From Streptomyces dangxiongensis (GTDB lineage Bacteria; Actinomycetota; Actinomycetes; Streptomycetales; Streptomycetaceae), in assembly GCF_003675325.1 (NCBI RefSeq), contig NZ_CP033073.1, positions 3,472,001 to 3,536,000 on the forward strand: a stretch of 64,000 nt of DNA, read 5' to 3'. The notes under the pieces are model-generated. The model did no database searches. It was not told the DNA's origin and saw only the letters and a program-made list of their open reading frames with translations. Positions within the stretch are counted from its first letter, which is position 1; each line of letters opens with the position of its first letter. The position numbers and the translations under genes were made by a program. Below are positions 1 to 8,638 of the stretch, piece after piece.

Positions 1-1448
1 ATCGTGAACGTCTGGCCCGGCCGGAGGGTTCCCGAGGACCGGCTGAAGTAGAGCCAGGCGGCCGGCGTGGACACCGACCAGCGGACCTCGGAGGCGCCGG
101 AGGCTGTGAGGGTGATCAGGGTCGTGTCGCCGTCGTTGGCGGCGCCGACCGAGAGCCGGCCGGCGCCCTCGCCGTCCGCCCCGCCGACGCTGACGACCTC
201 CACGGAGACGTCCGCCTTGCCGCCCTTGCCGTGCCGGGCGCCCGGCTTACCGCTGGCGTTGCCCGCGTTCTGGTAGCCGCCGGCCGGGTCGTTGCCGAGC
301 ACGTCGGGTCCCTGGGCCTCGTGCGCGGTCGCGGAGCGGCCGTCGTCGTCCCCGACGGCCCCGCCCCGGTAGGCGGCCCAGAGGGCGAGGACGGGCGCGG
401 CCACGACCGTGGCGACCACCGTCGTGGTGACGGCACGCGCGCGGAGGCGGTCGCGGCGGGCCGCGCGGTCCTTGGGGTCCATGGGGAAGCCGCGCCGGTC
501 GAAACGCGGTACGGCCGCGCCCCGCGCGCGTGGGTGGTGCGCGAGGGCCGTGCGGAGATCCGCGCGCGGGGCCTCCAGGACGGGCAGCTCGGCCGGGGTG
601 ACCGTGGCGCCGGGCCAGCGGCCGGGGGCGGTGCGCTCGGCGGTGCGGCGGCAGCGCGGACAGTCGTCGACGTGCCGGACCAGCTCGCGCCGTACGGCCG
701 CGCTGAGCACCATCTGGCTGTCGCCGGTGAGGTGGGCCACGCTCGGGCAGCCGCCGGCCTGGACCACGGCCAGGGCCGCGCCGGTGCGCTCGACCTCGCA
801 GGCCGCGGAGGCGAGCAGCTCGCGCGCGGCGGCCGGTTCCATGCCGAGGACGGCGGCCACCTCGGCGGCGGCGAGGTGGTGACGGACGGCGAGTTCCAGT
901 GCCTCGCGCTGCTCGGGGGTGGTGCCGGCCGCCTCCGGCCAGGCCAGCAGGGCCAGCTCGCGGCGCCGCCGCTCCTGGTCCTCCGGCGCGACGGCCGGTT
1001 CGGTGCCGCCGTTCCCGGTTCCCCTCCCGCCCCCGGCGCGGCCCGCCGCGTGCGTGGCCTGACGTCTCTGCTTGGCCTCGGCCAGCTTGCGCAGGCACGC
1101 CCAGCGGGCCAGCGCGTACAGCCAGGCCCTGTGGTCGCCGGCGGCCTCGGGGACCCGGTGCGCGCGCCGCTCGGCCAGGGCGAGGACGTCGCCGAGGGCG
1201 GCGGTGGCCGCGTCGTGGTCGCACAGGACGGACAGGCAGTAGGTGAACAGACCGTCCAGATACGGCTCGTGACACGCCGGCGTGCGCTGCGCGAGGGCGC
1301 GCGCCGCGGCGCGGTCACGCGCCTCTCGTGCCTCCCGCGCCTCGCGTCGCGCTCCCCGCGCCTCATGCGAGTCACGTGACTCACGCGACTCTCGCTGCGC
1401 CCGGTGCGCGCCGGCCGTGCGGGTGGTGGTCTCCGGACTGCTGCTCAT
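1..1448 (-). CDS. Sigma-factor-like membrane protein with C-terminal BACON domain (partial, runs off the left edge)
   Basis: The reading frame is open from an ATG at 1448 to the window edge (about 482 codons), so the C-terminus is missing. Residues 1-55 are an Arg/Glu-rich stretch with RES and REA repeats. Next comes a helical part starting near CHEPYLDGLFTYCL that resembles sigma-70 region 2/4 folds. A putative zinc-finger follows (HVDDCPRC), then one membrane segment near residues 335-350 and a Gly/Lys-rich linker. The last visible part, VSTPAWLYFSRSSGTLRPG, fits the BACON beta-sandwich pattern. This suggests a cytoplasmic regulatory half and an exported, possibly glycan-binding half. The exact role is unknown. 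The ribosome binding site is weak, but no better start is seen. It is divergent from radA. Confidence 0.75.
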   Translation of the reverse strand, partial: MSSSPETTTRTAGAHRAQRESRESRDSHEARGARREAREAREARDRAAARALAQRTPACHEPYLDGLFTYCLSVLCDHDAATAALGDVLALAERRAHRVPEAAGDHRAWLYALARWACLRKLAEAKQRRQATHAAGRAGGGRGTGNGGTEPAVAPEDQERRRRELALLAWPEAAGTTPEQREALELAVRHHLAAAEVAAVLGMEPAAARELLASAACEVERTGAALAVVQAGGCPSVAHLTGDSQMVLSAAVRRELVRHVDDCPRCRRTAERTAPGRWPGATVTPAELPVLEAPRADLRTALAHHPRARGAAVPRFDRRGFPMDPKDRAARRDRLRARAVTTTVVATVVAAPVLALWAAYRGGAVGDDDGRSATAHEAQGPDVLGNDPAGGYQNAGNASGKPGARHGKGGKADVSVEVVSVGGADGEGAGRLSVGAANDGDTTLITLTASGASEVRWSVSTPAAWLYFSRSSGTLRPGQTFT

Positions 1449-1713
1449 CACCCGTGCGACCGTAGGCGCCGTCGGAGCGCCCCTTCCGGAACCTTGAGCA
1501 CTTTTACTTCGTACGGGTGAAACGATCCCTCAAAAGGGGACAGGGACCCTTCGTTCCGCGGCTCGACCGCCCTGGGCGCCGGCCGGGACCGGCCCACCGA
1601 CCGCCGTCCCCGGGTCCTCTTCCGCGCTCGTCCGCCCTCCGTGATCCCCTCCGTGATCCGGTGCGTGCCCCGGTCCGTGCCCCGTTGTCAGTGCCGCGGG
1701 CTACGGTTTCCGC

Positions 1714-3123
1714 ATGGCTGCCCGTACCAAGACCACCAAGGACCGCCCGTCCTACCGCTGCACCGAGTGCGGCTGGCAGACGGCCAAGTGGCTCGGCCGC
1801 TGCCCCGAGTGCCAGACGTGGGGCACGGTCGAGGAGTACGGCGCGCCCGCGGTCCGGACGACCGCGCCGGGCCGGGTCACCACCTCCGCGCTGCCCATCG
1901 GCCAGGTCGACGGCCGGCAGGCCACCGCCCGCTCGAGCGGTGTGCCCGAGCTGGACCGGGTGCTCGGCGGCGGCCTCGTCCCCGGCGCGGTCGTGCTGCT
2001 CGCCGGCGAGCCGGGCGTCGGCAAGTCCACCCTGCTGCTGGACGTGGCCGCCAAGGCCGCGAGCGCCGAGCACCGCACCCTCTATGTGACCGGTGAGGAG
2101 TCGGCGAGCCAGGTGCGGCTGCGTGCCGACCGCATCGGTGCGCTCGACGACCACCTGTATCTGACCGCGGAGACCGACCTGTCCGCCGTCCTCGGCCATC
2201 TGGACGAGCTGAAGCCGTCCCTGCTCGTCCTCGACTCGGTGCAGACGGTCGCCTCCCCGGAGATCGAGGGAGCGCCCGGCGGCATGGCCCAGGTCCGGGA
2301 GGTCGCCGGTGCCCTGATCCGGGCCTCCAAGGAGCGCGGTATGTCCACCCTGCTCGTGGGACACGTCACCAAGGACGGCGCCATCGCCGGCCCCCGCCTC
2401 CTCGAACACCTGGTGGACGTCGTCCTGCACTTCGAGGGCGACCGGCACGCGCGCCTGCGCCTGGTCCGCGGGGTGAAGAACCGCTACGGAGCGACGGACG
2501 AGGTGGGCTGCTTCGAGCTGCACGACGAGGGCATCACGGGCCTCACCGACCCGAGCGGCCTGTTCCTGACCCGCCGGGCCGAGCCGGTCCCGGGCACCTG
2601 CCTGACTGTCACCCTGGAGGGCCGGCGCCCGCTGGTGGCCGAGGTGCAGGCGCTGACCGTCGACTCACAGATCCCCTCCCCGCGCCGGACGACGTCCGGC
2701 CTGGAGACCTCGCGGGTGTCGATGATGCTGGCCGTCCTGGAACAGCGCGGCCGGATCAGCGCCCTCGGCAAGCGGGACATCTACTCGGCGACGGTCGGCG
2801 GCGTGAAGCTGTCGGAGCCGGCCGCCGACCTCGCCATCGCGCTCGCCCTCGCCTCCGCCGCCAGTGACACCCCGCTGCCGAAGAACCTGGTCGCCATCGG
2901 CGAGGTCGGGCTCGCGGGTGAGGTCAGAAGGGTCACGGGCGTGCAGCGCAGGCTCTCCGAGGCGCACCGGCTGGGCTTCACGCACGCGCTCGTACCGACC
3001 GATCCCGGCAAGGTCCCGGAGGGCATGAAGGTCGTGGAGGTGGCCGACATGGGAGACGCGCTGCGGGTGCTGCCGCGCTCGCGTCGCCGAGAGGCCCCAC
3101 GGGAGGCGGAGGAGCGCCGGTAG
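1714..3123 (+). CDS. radA: DNA repair protein RadA (Sms)
   Basis: RadA is a RecA-like ATPase that promotes branch migration and processing of recombination intermediates. The 469-residue protein has the full family layout. It has a C4 zinc finger (C16, C19, C30, C33), a Walker A motif GEPGVGKST at 98-106, a Walker B strand near LLVLD at 170-174, the RadA-specific KNRYG motif at 255-259, and a Lon-like C-terminal domain ending near 450. The length is typical. The start is the ATG that directly precedes the zinc finger. disA follows 80 nt downstream in the same direction, the usual actinobacterial pairing of DNA repair with c-di-AMP synthesis. Confidence 0.97.
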   Translation: MAARTKTTKDRPSYRCTECGWQTAKWLGRCPECQTWGTVEEYGAPAVRTTAPGRVTTSALPIGQVDGRQATARSSGVPELDRVLGGGLVPGAVVLLAGEPGVGKSTLLLDVAAKAASAEHRTLYVTGEESASQVRLRADRIGALDDHLYLTAETDLSAVLGHLDELKPSLLVLDSVQTVASPEIEGAPGGMAQVREVAGALIRASKERGMSTLLVGHVTKDGAIAGPRLLEHLVDVVLHFEGDRHARLRLVRGVKNRYGATDEVGCFELHDEGITGLTDPSGLFLTRRAEPVPGTCLTVTLEGRRPLVAEVQALTVDSQIPSPRRTTSGLETSRVSMMLAVLEQRGRISALGKRDIYSATVGGVKLSEPAADLAIALALASAASDTPLPKNLVAIGEVGLAGEVRRVTGVQRRLSEAHRLGFTHALVPTDPGKVPEGMKVVEVADMGDALRVLPRSRRREAPREAEERR

Positions 3124-3203
3124 ACTTTGCGCAGGTCTCGCCCGTCCGTACGAACCGCGTGCCGGGACGGGAGCGCCTCAGAACCCGCGACCGGAGGAGT
3201 GCA

Positions 3204-4328
3204 GTGGCAGCCAACGACCGGGCAGCAGCTCCCGGCAAGTCCGGTGGGAGTGCCGGTTCCGACGGCCTGATGCGCGCCTCGTTGAGCGCCGTGGCACCCG
3301 GCACCCCCTTGCGGGACGGCCTCGAGCGCGTCCTGCGCGGCAACACGGGCGGGCTCATCCTGCTCGGTTCCGACAAGACGGTCGAGGCGATGTGCACGGG
3401 CGGGTTCGTGCTGGACGTCGAGTTCACCGCGACCCGGCTGCGTGAGCTGTGCAAGCTCGACGGTGGCATCGTGCTCTCCTCGGACCTGTCGAAGATCCTG
3501 CGCGCGGGCGTCCAGCTACTGCCGGATCCGACGATCCCCACGGAGGAGACGGGCACCCGGCACCGTACGGCGGACCGGGTGAGCAAGCAGGTCGGTTTCC
3601 CCGTGGTCTCCGTCTCCCAGTCGATGCGGCTGATCGCCCTGTACGTGGACGGTCAGCGGCGCGTCCTGGAGGACTCGGCGGCGATCCTCTCCCGCGCCAA
3701 CCAGGCGCTCGCCACGCTGGAGCGGTACAAGCTCCGGCTGGACGAGGTCGCGGGCACGCTGTCGGCGCTGGAGATCGAGGATCTGGTGACGGTCCGGGAC
3801 GTGTCGGCCGTCGCGCAGCGCCTGGAGATGGTCCGCCGCATCGCCACCGAGATCGCCGAGTACGTGGTCGAGCTGGGCACGGACGGCCGTCTTCTCTCGC
3901 TCCAGCTCGAGGAGTTGATCGCCGGGGTGGAGCCCGACCGTGAGCTGGTCGTCCGGGACTACGTGCCCGAGCCGACGCCGAAGCGGTCCCGTACGGTCGC
4001 GGAGGCACTGGCCGAGCTGGACGCCCTCAGCCACGCGGAACTGCTCGAACTGGGCACCGTGGCGCGGGCTTTGGGCTACACCGGCTCCCCCGAGACGCTG
4101 GACTCCGCGGTGTCGCCGCGCGGCTTCCGGCTCCTGGCAAAGGTTCCACGCCTGCCCGGCGCGATCATCGACCGCCTGGTGGAGCACTTCGGTGGTCTCC
4201 AGAAGCTGCTGGCCGCGAGCGTCGACGACCTGCAGACGGTCGACGGCGTCGGTGAGGCCCGGGCGCGGAGCGTGCGGGAGGGTCTGTCCCGTCTGGCGGA
4301 GTCCTCGATCCTCGAGCGGTACGTCTGA
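3204..4328 (+). CDS. disA: Diadenylate cyclase DisA, DNA integrity scanning protein
   Basis: DisA condenses two ATP into cyclic di-AMP and senses branched DNA. The GTG at 3204 is chosen because GGAGGA lies at 3193-3198; it gives 374 aa, the usual Streptomyces length. An upstream in-frame start at 3159 lacks such a site. The N-terminal DAC domain shows the substrate motifs LDGGIVLS (around residues 85-92) and GTRHRTA (117-123). Glycine replaces the alanine of the common DGA motif. A helical spine follows, and the C-terminus is a helix-hairpin-helix DNA-binding domain ([13 protein letters not shown]). It is likely co-transcribed with radA. No c-di-AMP riboswitch was recognised in this window. 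Confidence 0.96.
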   Translation: MAANDRAAAPGKSGGSAGSDGLMRASLSAVAPGTPLRDGLERVLRGNTGGLILLGSDKTVEAMCTGGFVLDVEFTATRLRELCKLDGGIVLSSDLSKILRAGVQLLPDPTIPTEETGTRHRTADRVSKQVGFPVVSVSQSMRLIALYVDGQRRVLEDSAAILSRANQALATLERYKLRLDEVAGTLSALEIEDLVTVRDVSAVAQRLEMVRRIATEIAEYVVELGTDGRLLSLQLEELIAGVEPDRELVVRDYVPEPTPKRSRTVAEALAELDALSHAELLELGTVARALGYTGSPETLDSAVSPRGFRLLAKVPRLPGAIIDRLVEHFGGLQKLLAASVDDLQTVDGVGEARARSVREGLSRLAESSILERYV

Positions 4329-4526
4329 GATCCGCCGCCGCACGGTCCGCCGTCAGCCGGTCCGCCGCCGCACGGTCCTGCGTCGGCCTGTCTGCCGCCC
4401 TCCGCTCCTGCGCCGCCCGCGGGCCCGCCGTCGGCGCCCGCACGGTTCCCCGGGTCCGGTCGAGGCGGCCGTGACCGGCCTCCGGCCGTTCCCCGGTCCT
4501 CCCCGGCGGAGCCCCGCCCGCGGTGC

Positions 4527-5372
4527 CTAGTCGGCGGACAGCACGAACGAGGCCTGTGCCTTGGCGAACCCCGGGGCCTTCGCCTCCAGCAGGTACGTGC
4601 CCGCCTTGGCGGAGCCCGCGGAGGGCGTCGCGCAGTGCGGGGTGCTCGGCTTGCGGTCCCACTTCACGGTGTACGTCACGCTCTTGCCCGCGGGCACCCG
4701 GAACGTCAGGTGTCCCGCGCCGTCGGGGCAGTCGGCCGACGACCAGTAGGCGTCGTCCTTGTCGGCCGGGGTGATCGTCAACACCGCGTTCTTCGGGCCG
4801 AGATCGGTCTTGCAGTCGGCGGACGAGCTGTTCCTGGCGGCGAGTTCGAACGTCGGTGTCTGGTCGGGCGAGTAGGAGTTGCGCACACTGCGCAGGCTCA
4901 ACCGCACCGCCTGAGCCGTGCAGTCGGGCAGCGAGGAGGACGCCGGGAGGGCGTCACCCGTACCGACGTGACCGCCGGCCGAGCCGGGACCCGAGCCGCC
5001 GCCGGACCCGGCGGAGCCGTCACCCGACCCGTCCGACCCGTCCGAGCCGCCCTCCCCGCCGGAACCGTCACCGGAACCGGACCCGGAACCCGGACCGGTG
5101 CCGCCGGAGCCGCCGCCTCCCGACTCGTCGCGCCCGCCCGGGTGTTGGCTGTACGCGGGCCCGGACTCGGAGTCGGACGGTCCGGGCGTGATCGTGTGCG
5201 CGGGATTCTTGCCGTCGGACCCGCCGGTGTCCTTCTTGCCGCCCCCGCCGCCGAGCGCGACGATCAACGTGACCACCAGCACCAACAGGGCGATCACGGA
5301 CAGCAGTACGGCCCTCCGACGCCAGTAGATGGAGGAGGGAAGCGGCCCGACCGGATTGCGCAGAGATCCCAC
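4527..5372 (-). CDS. Membrane-anchored secreted protein with low-complexity linker
   Basis: I do not recognise a named family, though the N-terminus (MGSLRNPVGPLPSSIYWRRR) is one I associate with a conserved Streptomyces group. The GTG at 5372 is preferred to one 57 nt upstream because this conserved block starts there; it gives 281 aa. Residues 21-40 form one membrane segment. A long Gly/Ser/Asp/Glu-rich linker follows to about residue 140. The last ~130 residues form a predicted extracytoplasmic beta-rich domain with four cysteines (DCTAQ, SADCK, ADCPD, HCATP) that could form two disulfides. This resembles intracellular-protease-inhibitor-like domains. It lies between disA and mutY. Confidence 0.75.
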   Translation of the reverse strand: MGSLRNPVGPLPSSIYWRRRAVLLSVIALLVLVVTLIVALGGGGGKKDTGGSDGKNPAHTITPGPSDSESGPAYSQHPGGRDESGGGGSGGTGPGSGSGSGDGSGGEGGSDGSDGSGDGSAGSGGGSGPGSAGGHVGTGDALPASSSLPDCTAQAVRLSLRSVRNSYSPDQTPTFELAARNSSSADCKTDLGPKNAVLTITPADKDDAYWSSADCPDGAGHLTFRVPAGKSVTYTVKWDRKPSTPHCATPSAGSAKAGTYLLEAKAPGFAKAQASFVLSAD

Positions 5373-5552
5373 GGCGCAAACTGTACGAGAGATCACCGCG
5401 CTCGCTCGCGTCACCCGCCGCGCGCCCAAGAACTTTTCCGGATCATCATTCCGGTAACTGCCGTCACCGGCACGGTTCTTCCCGGCGTGCCACGCTCGGT
5501 CACCGCGCCGTCACCCACCATGTCCGCCCAGCCGTGGCAGGATCGGAAGGCC

Positions 5553-6428
5553 ATGACTGAGATGCTCCACGCCCCCGTGATCACCTGGTTCGACGCCCAT
5601 GCCCGCGACCTCCCCTGGCGCCGCCCGGAGGCGGGCCCGTGGGGCGTGATGGTCAGCGAGTTCATGCTCCAGCAGACGCCGGTGAACCGGGTGCTGCCCG
5701 TCTACGAGGCATGGCTGACCCGCTGGCCGCGCCCCGCCGACCTCGCCGAGGAGGCGCCGGGCGAGGCGGTGCGCGCCTGGGGCCGGCTCGGCTACCCGCG
5801 CCGCGCCCTGCGCCTGCACGGTGCCGCGGTCGCCATAACGGAACGGCACGGCGGGGACGTGCCGACGGACCACGCACAGTTGCTCGCGCTGCCCGGCATC
5901 GGCGAGTACACGGCCGCCGCGGTGGCGTCGTTCGCGTACGGGCAGCGGCACGCGGTGCTGGACACCAATGTGCGCCGGGTTCTGGCGCGGGCGGTGACGG
6001 GCGTGCGGTACCCGCCGAACGCCACGACGGCCGCCGAGCGGCGGCTGGCCCGGGAGCTGCTGCCGGAGGACGAGCGGACCGCCGCCCGGTGGGCCGCCGC
6101 CTCCATGGAGCTGGGCGCGCTGGTGTGCACGGCGAAGAATGAGGGGTGCCAGCGGTGTCCGATCGCCGAGCGGTGCGCCTGGCGCCTCGCGGGCAAACCG
6201 GAGCACACGGGGCCGCCGCGCCGCGGGCAGACGTACGCCGGTACCGACCGGCAGGTGCGCGGCAAGCTGCTGGCCGTGCTGCGGGAGGCGCACACGCCGG
6301 TGCCGCAGGCGGCGCTCGACCGGGTGTGGCACGAGCCGGTGCAGCGGGCCCGCGCGCTCGACGGGCTGGTCGCGGACGGTCTGGTGGAGCCGTTGCCGGG
6401 GGGGCTGTATCGGCTGCCGCTGGGCTGA
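5553..6428 (+). CDS. mutY: A/G-specific adenine DNA glycosylase MutY
   Basis: MutY removes adenine mispaired with 8-oxoguanine. With the ATG at 5553 (291 aa) the catalytic glutamate is E36 in SEFMLQQT. The helix-hairpin-helix LPGIGEYTA lies at 113-121, followed by the catalytic Asp137 in VLDTNV. The [4Fe-4S] ligands are C192, C199, C202 and C208 (C-x6-C-x2-C-x5-C). A short C-terminal domain follows; it appears smaller than the full NUDIX-like domain of E. coli MutY. Starts at 5520 and 5562 are also in frame; a GGAAGG at 5545-5550 is better spaced for 5562, so the N-terminus is uncertain by a few residues. Confidence 0.95.
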   Translation: MTEMLHAPVITWFDAHARDLPWRRPEAGPWGVMVSEFMLQQTPVNRVLPVYEAWLTRWPRPADLAEEAPGEAVRAWGRLGYPRRALRLHGAAVAITERHGGDVPTDHAQLLALPGIGEYTAAAVASFAYGQRHAVLDTNVRRVLARAVTGVRYPPNATTAAERRLARELLPEDERTAARWAAASMELGALVCTAKNEGCQRCPIAERCAWRLAGKPEHTGPPRRGQTYAGTDRQVRGKLLAVLREAHTPVPQAALDRVWHEPVQRARALDGLVADGLVEPLPGGLYRLPLG

Positions 6429-6701
6429 CGCACAGGCATGCCACAGCCCACGGGTGTCGGTTACGACACTCTGATCCGGACAAATACTGGCAACTCGGTC
6501 AAGTGGGCTGCCCCCTCTACCCCGTTCCGGCTTTCGTTACACAACCGACGGATAGCCGATTGCCAGCCGCCGTCTGGTCCGCACAGCCCCGTGACAACCG
6601 CTCCGTAGCTTCTTCTTCGTGCCCGGCGGACCACCGGTCACGGGAACGGCAGGACTTCGGGCAGCGGCCCGGAGGACAACGGGGAACGGAGGCGGTTGAT
6701 C
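6429..6701 (+). promoter_or_regulatory. Upstream region of the sigE operon
   Basis: This 273-nt gap separates mutY from sigE and must carry the sigE promoter. In S. coelicolor that promoter is activated by CseB. The region is less GC-rich than its surroundings, with TTACGACACT, AAATACTGG and TTCGTTACACAACC. A clear GGAGG lies at 6688-6692, nine bases before the sigE ATG. I could not assign the -35/-10 boxes or the CseB site with confidence. Confidence 0.45.
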
Positions 6702-7241
6702 ATGGCGCAGGGCGAGGTGCTCGAATTCGAGGAGTACGTCCGTACCCGGCAGGACGCACTGCTGCGCAGTGCGCGGCGACTGGTGCCGGACCCCGTCGAC
6801 GCCCAGGACCTGCTCCAGACCGCGCTGGTACGGACGTACGGCCGCTGGGAGGGCATCGCCGACAAGCGGCTCGCCGACGCCTATCTGCGGCGGGTCATGA
6901 TCAACACGCGGACCGAGTGGTGGCGTGCCCGCAAGCTGGAAGAGGTCCCCACCGAGCAGCTCCCGGACGCCCGTGTGGACGACTCCACCGAGCAGCACGC
7001 CGACCGCGCCCTGCTGATGGACGTCATGAAGGTGCTCGCTCCGAAGCAGCGCAGTGTCGTGGTGCTGCGACACTGGGAGCAGATGTCCACGGAGGAGACG
7101 GCCGCTGCCCTCGGCATGTCGGCCGGAACGGTCAAGAGCACGCTGCACCGGGCGCTCGCCCGGCTCCGTGAGGAGCTGGAGGCCCGCGATCTGGACGCAC
7201 GCGCGCTGGAGCGTGAGGAGCGGGAGCGTTGCGCGGCCTGA
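6702..7241 (+). CDS. sigE: ECF RNA polymerase sigma factor SigE
   Basis: SigE directs transcription of cell-envelope homeostasis genes. The 179-residue protein has sigma region 2 (DAQDLLQTALVRTYGRW, residues ~33-49) and region 4 (STEETAAALGMSAGTVKSTL) with a helix-turn-helix. It has no anti-sigma gene beside it; instead cseA, cseB and cseC follow, exactly as in the S. coelicolor operon. There SigE activity is set by transcription through the CseBC two-component system. The ATG at 6702 is chosen because GGAGG at 6688-6692 is correctly spaced; a TTG six bases upstream is too close to it. The 3' end overlaps cseA by 13 nt. Confidence 0.96.
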   Translation: MAQGEVLEFEEYVRTRQDALLRSARRLVPDPVDAQDLLQTALVRTYGRWEGIADKRLADAYLRRVMINTRTEWWRARKLEEVPTEQLPDARVDDSTEQHADRALLMDVMKVLAPKQRSVVVLRHWEQMSTEETAAALGMSAGTVKSTLHRALARLREELEARDLDARALEREERERCAA

Positions 7242-7882
7242 CCGGGGCCGGACCCGACCGGGTCCTAGGCAGTACACAGGCGGTGATCGCGGTGGGGGCC
7301 GCGCTCGCCGCCCTCGCCCTTTTCGTCGCCGCGTGCGGCAGCGGGGGCACGGGTGCGCGGGACGAGGGCCCGGCGCACGCCTCGGCAATGGCGGGAGCCG
7401 TCGCCTCCCCCGCCCCCAGCCCGTCCGGGACGTACCGGCGGGTGGATCCCGTGGCGCTGCTCATGCACGATCCCGAGGTGTCGGGGGCGGTCAAGCGGGA
7501 GCTGAAACCCTGCGACGGCGACGAGTACCCGGTCGACGTCTCCTACGGCAACCTGACCGGCGGCCCGGTGGACGATGTCGTCGTCAACGTGCTGACCTGC
7601 GCCGACGCGGTCGGTGTCGGCTCGTACGTGTACCGGAAGGACGGCGGCGCGTTCACGAACGTCTTCAAGAGCGAGGAGTCCCCGGTCTACGCGGAGATCG
7701 ACCAGGGCGTCCTGTCGGTGACCCGGCAGTACTACGAGCAGGGCGACCCGATCTCCAGCCCGTCCGGTGAGATCGTGACCCCCTACACGTGGCGGACGGG
7801 ACGGTTCGTCCAGGGCAAGCCCACCCGCAACGAGTACAGCAAGTCCGCAGGCGGGGGCCCGACGCCCGTGCCGGACAACTGA
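7229..7882 (+). CDS. cseA: Lipoprotein CseA, negative modulator of the SigE response
   Basis: CseA is a cell-envelope lipoprotein whose loss in S. coelicolor raises sigE expression. The start is a TTG at 7229 with GAGGAG at 7215-7220 and a 13-nt overlap with sigE, so translation is probably coupled. The 217-residue protein has a hydrophobic signal peptide ending in a lipobox, FVAACGS, with lipidated Cys36. A low-complexity stretch follows to about residue 70. The remaining domain contains two cysteines (KPCDG and LTCAD) that could form a disulfide. Its position between sigE and cseB fixes the assignment; sequence alone would only support a lipoprotein. Confidence 0.9.
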   Translation: MRGLTGAGPDRVLGSTQAVIAVGAALAALALFVAACGSGGTGARDEGPAHASAMAGAVASPAPSPSGTYRRVDPVALLMHDPEVSGAVKRELKPCDGDEYPVDVSYGNLTGGPVDDVVVNVLTCADAVGVGSYVYRKDGGAFTNVFKSEESPVYAEIDQGVLSVTRQYYEQGDPISSPSGEIVTPYTWRTGRFVQGKPTRNEYSKSAGGGPTPVPDN

Positions 7883-7920
7883 CCGCCCACACGCACACCA
7901 CGAGGACTGAGAGCACCGGG

Positions 7921-8625
7921 ATGGCAGACCAGACCCACGTCCTGTTCGTCGAGGACGACGACGTCATCCGCGAGGCCACACAACTCGCCCTGGAGCGGGA
8001 CGGCTTCGCGGTCACCGCCATGCCCGACGGCCTGTCGGGCCTGGCCGCGTTCCGGGCGGACCGGCCCGACATCGCGCTGCTGGACGTCATGGTCCCGGGG
8101 CTGGACGGCGTCAGCCTGTGCCGCCGTATCCGCGACGAGTCGACGGTGCCGGTCATCATGCTGTCGGCGCGTGCCGACTCCATCGACGTCGTCCTCGGCC
8201 TGGAGGCGGGCGCCGACGACTACGTGACCAAGCCGTTCGACGGTGCCGTCCTGGTCGCCCGGATCCGTGCGGTACTGCGCCGCTTCGGGCACGCCGGCGG
8301 CTCCGCGCAGGCCGGGGATGCCGCGTCCGCCGTCGCCGGCGGCACGCTGGCCTTCGGGGACCTGTACATCGACACCGACGGCATGGAGGTGCGCCGGGCC
8401 GGGCAGCCGGTGGCGCTGACCCCGACCGAGATGCGGCTGCTGCTGGAGTTCTCCTCCGCGCCCGGCTCCGTGCTCTCCCGGGACAAGCTGCTGGAACGCG
8501 TGTGGGAGTACGGCTGGGGCGGGGACACCCGGGTCGTCGACGTGCATGTGCAACGGCTGCGGCAGAAGATCGGCCAGGACCGCATCGAGACGGTCCGCGG
8601 CTTCGGTTACAAGCTGAAGGCCTGA
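7921..8625 (+). CDS. cseB: Response regulator CseB (OmpR/PhoB family)
   Basis: CseB is the DNA-binding partner of CseC and activates the sigE promoter on envelope stress. The 234-residue protein has a receiver domain with the acidic cluster EDDD (11-14), phospho-acceptor Asp55 in LLDVMVPG, the signalling serine in IMLSARAD, and the conserved lysine in YVTKPFD. An OmpR-type winged helix follows (LTPTEMRLLLEF through RVWEYGWGGDTRVVDVHV). The ATG at 7921 lies 38 nt after cseA. cseC starts 13 nt after its stop, so the two are co-translated. Confidence 0.96.
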   Translation: MADQTHVLFVEDDDVIREATQLALERDGFAVTAMPDGLSGLAAFRADRPDIALLDVMVPGLDGVSLCRRIRDESTVPVIMLSARADSIDVVLGLEAGADDYVTKPFDGAVLVARIRAVLRRFGHAGGSAQAGDAASAVAGGTLAFGDLYIDTDGMEVRRAGQPVALTPTEMRLLLEFSSAPGSVLSRDKLLERVWEYGWGGDTRVVDVHVQRLRQKIGQDRIETVRGFGYKLKA

Positions 8626-8638
8626 GCGGAGCGACGGT

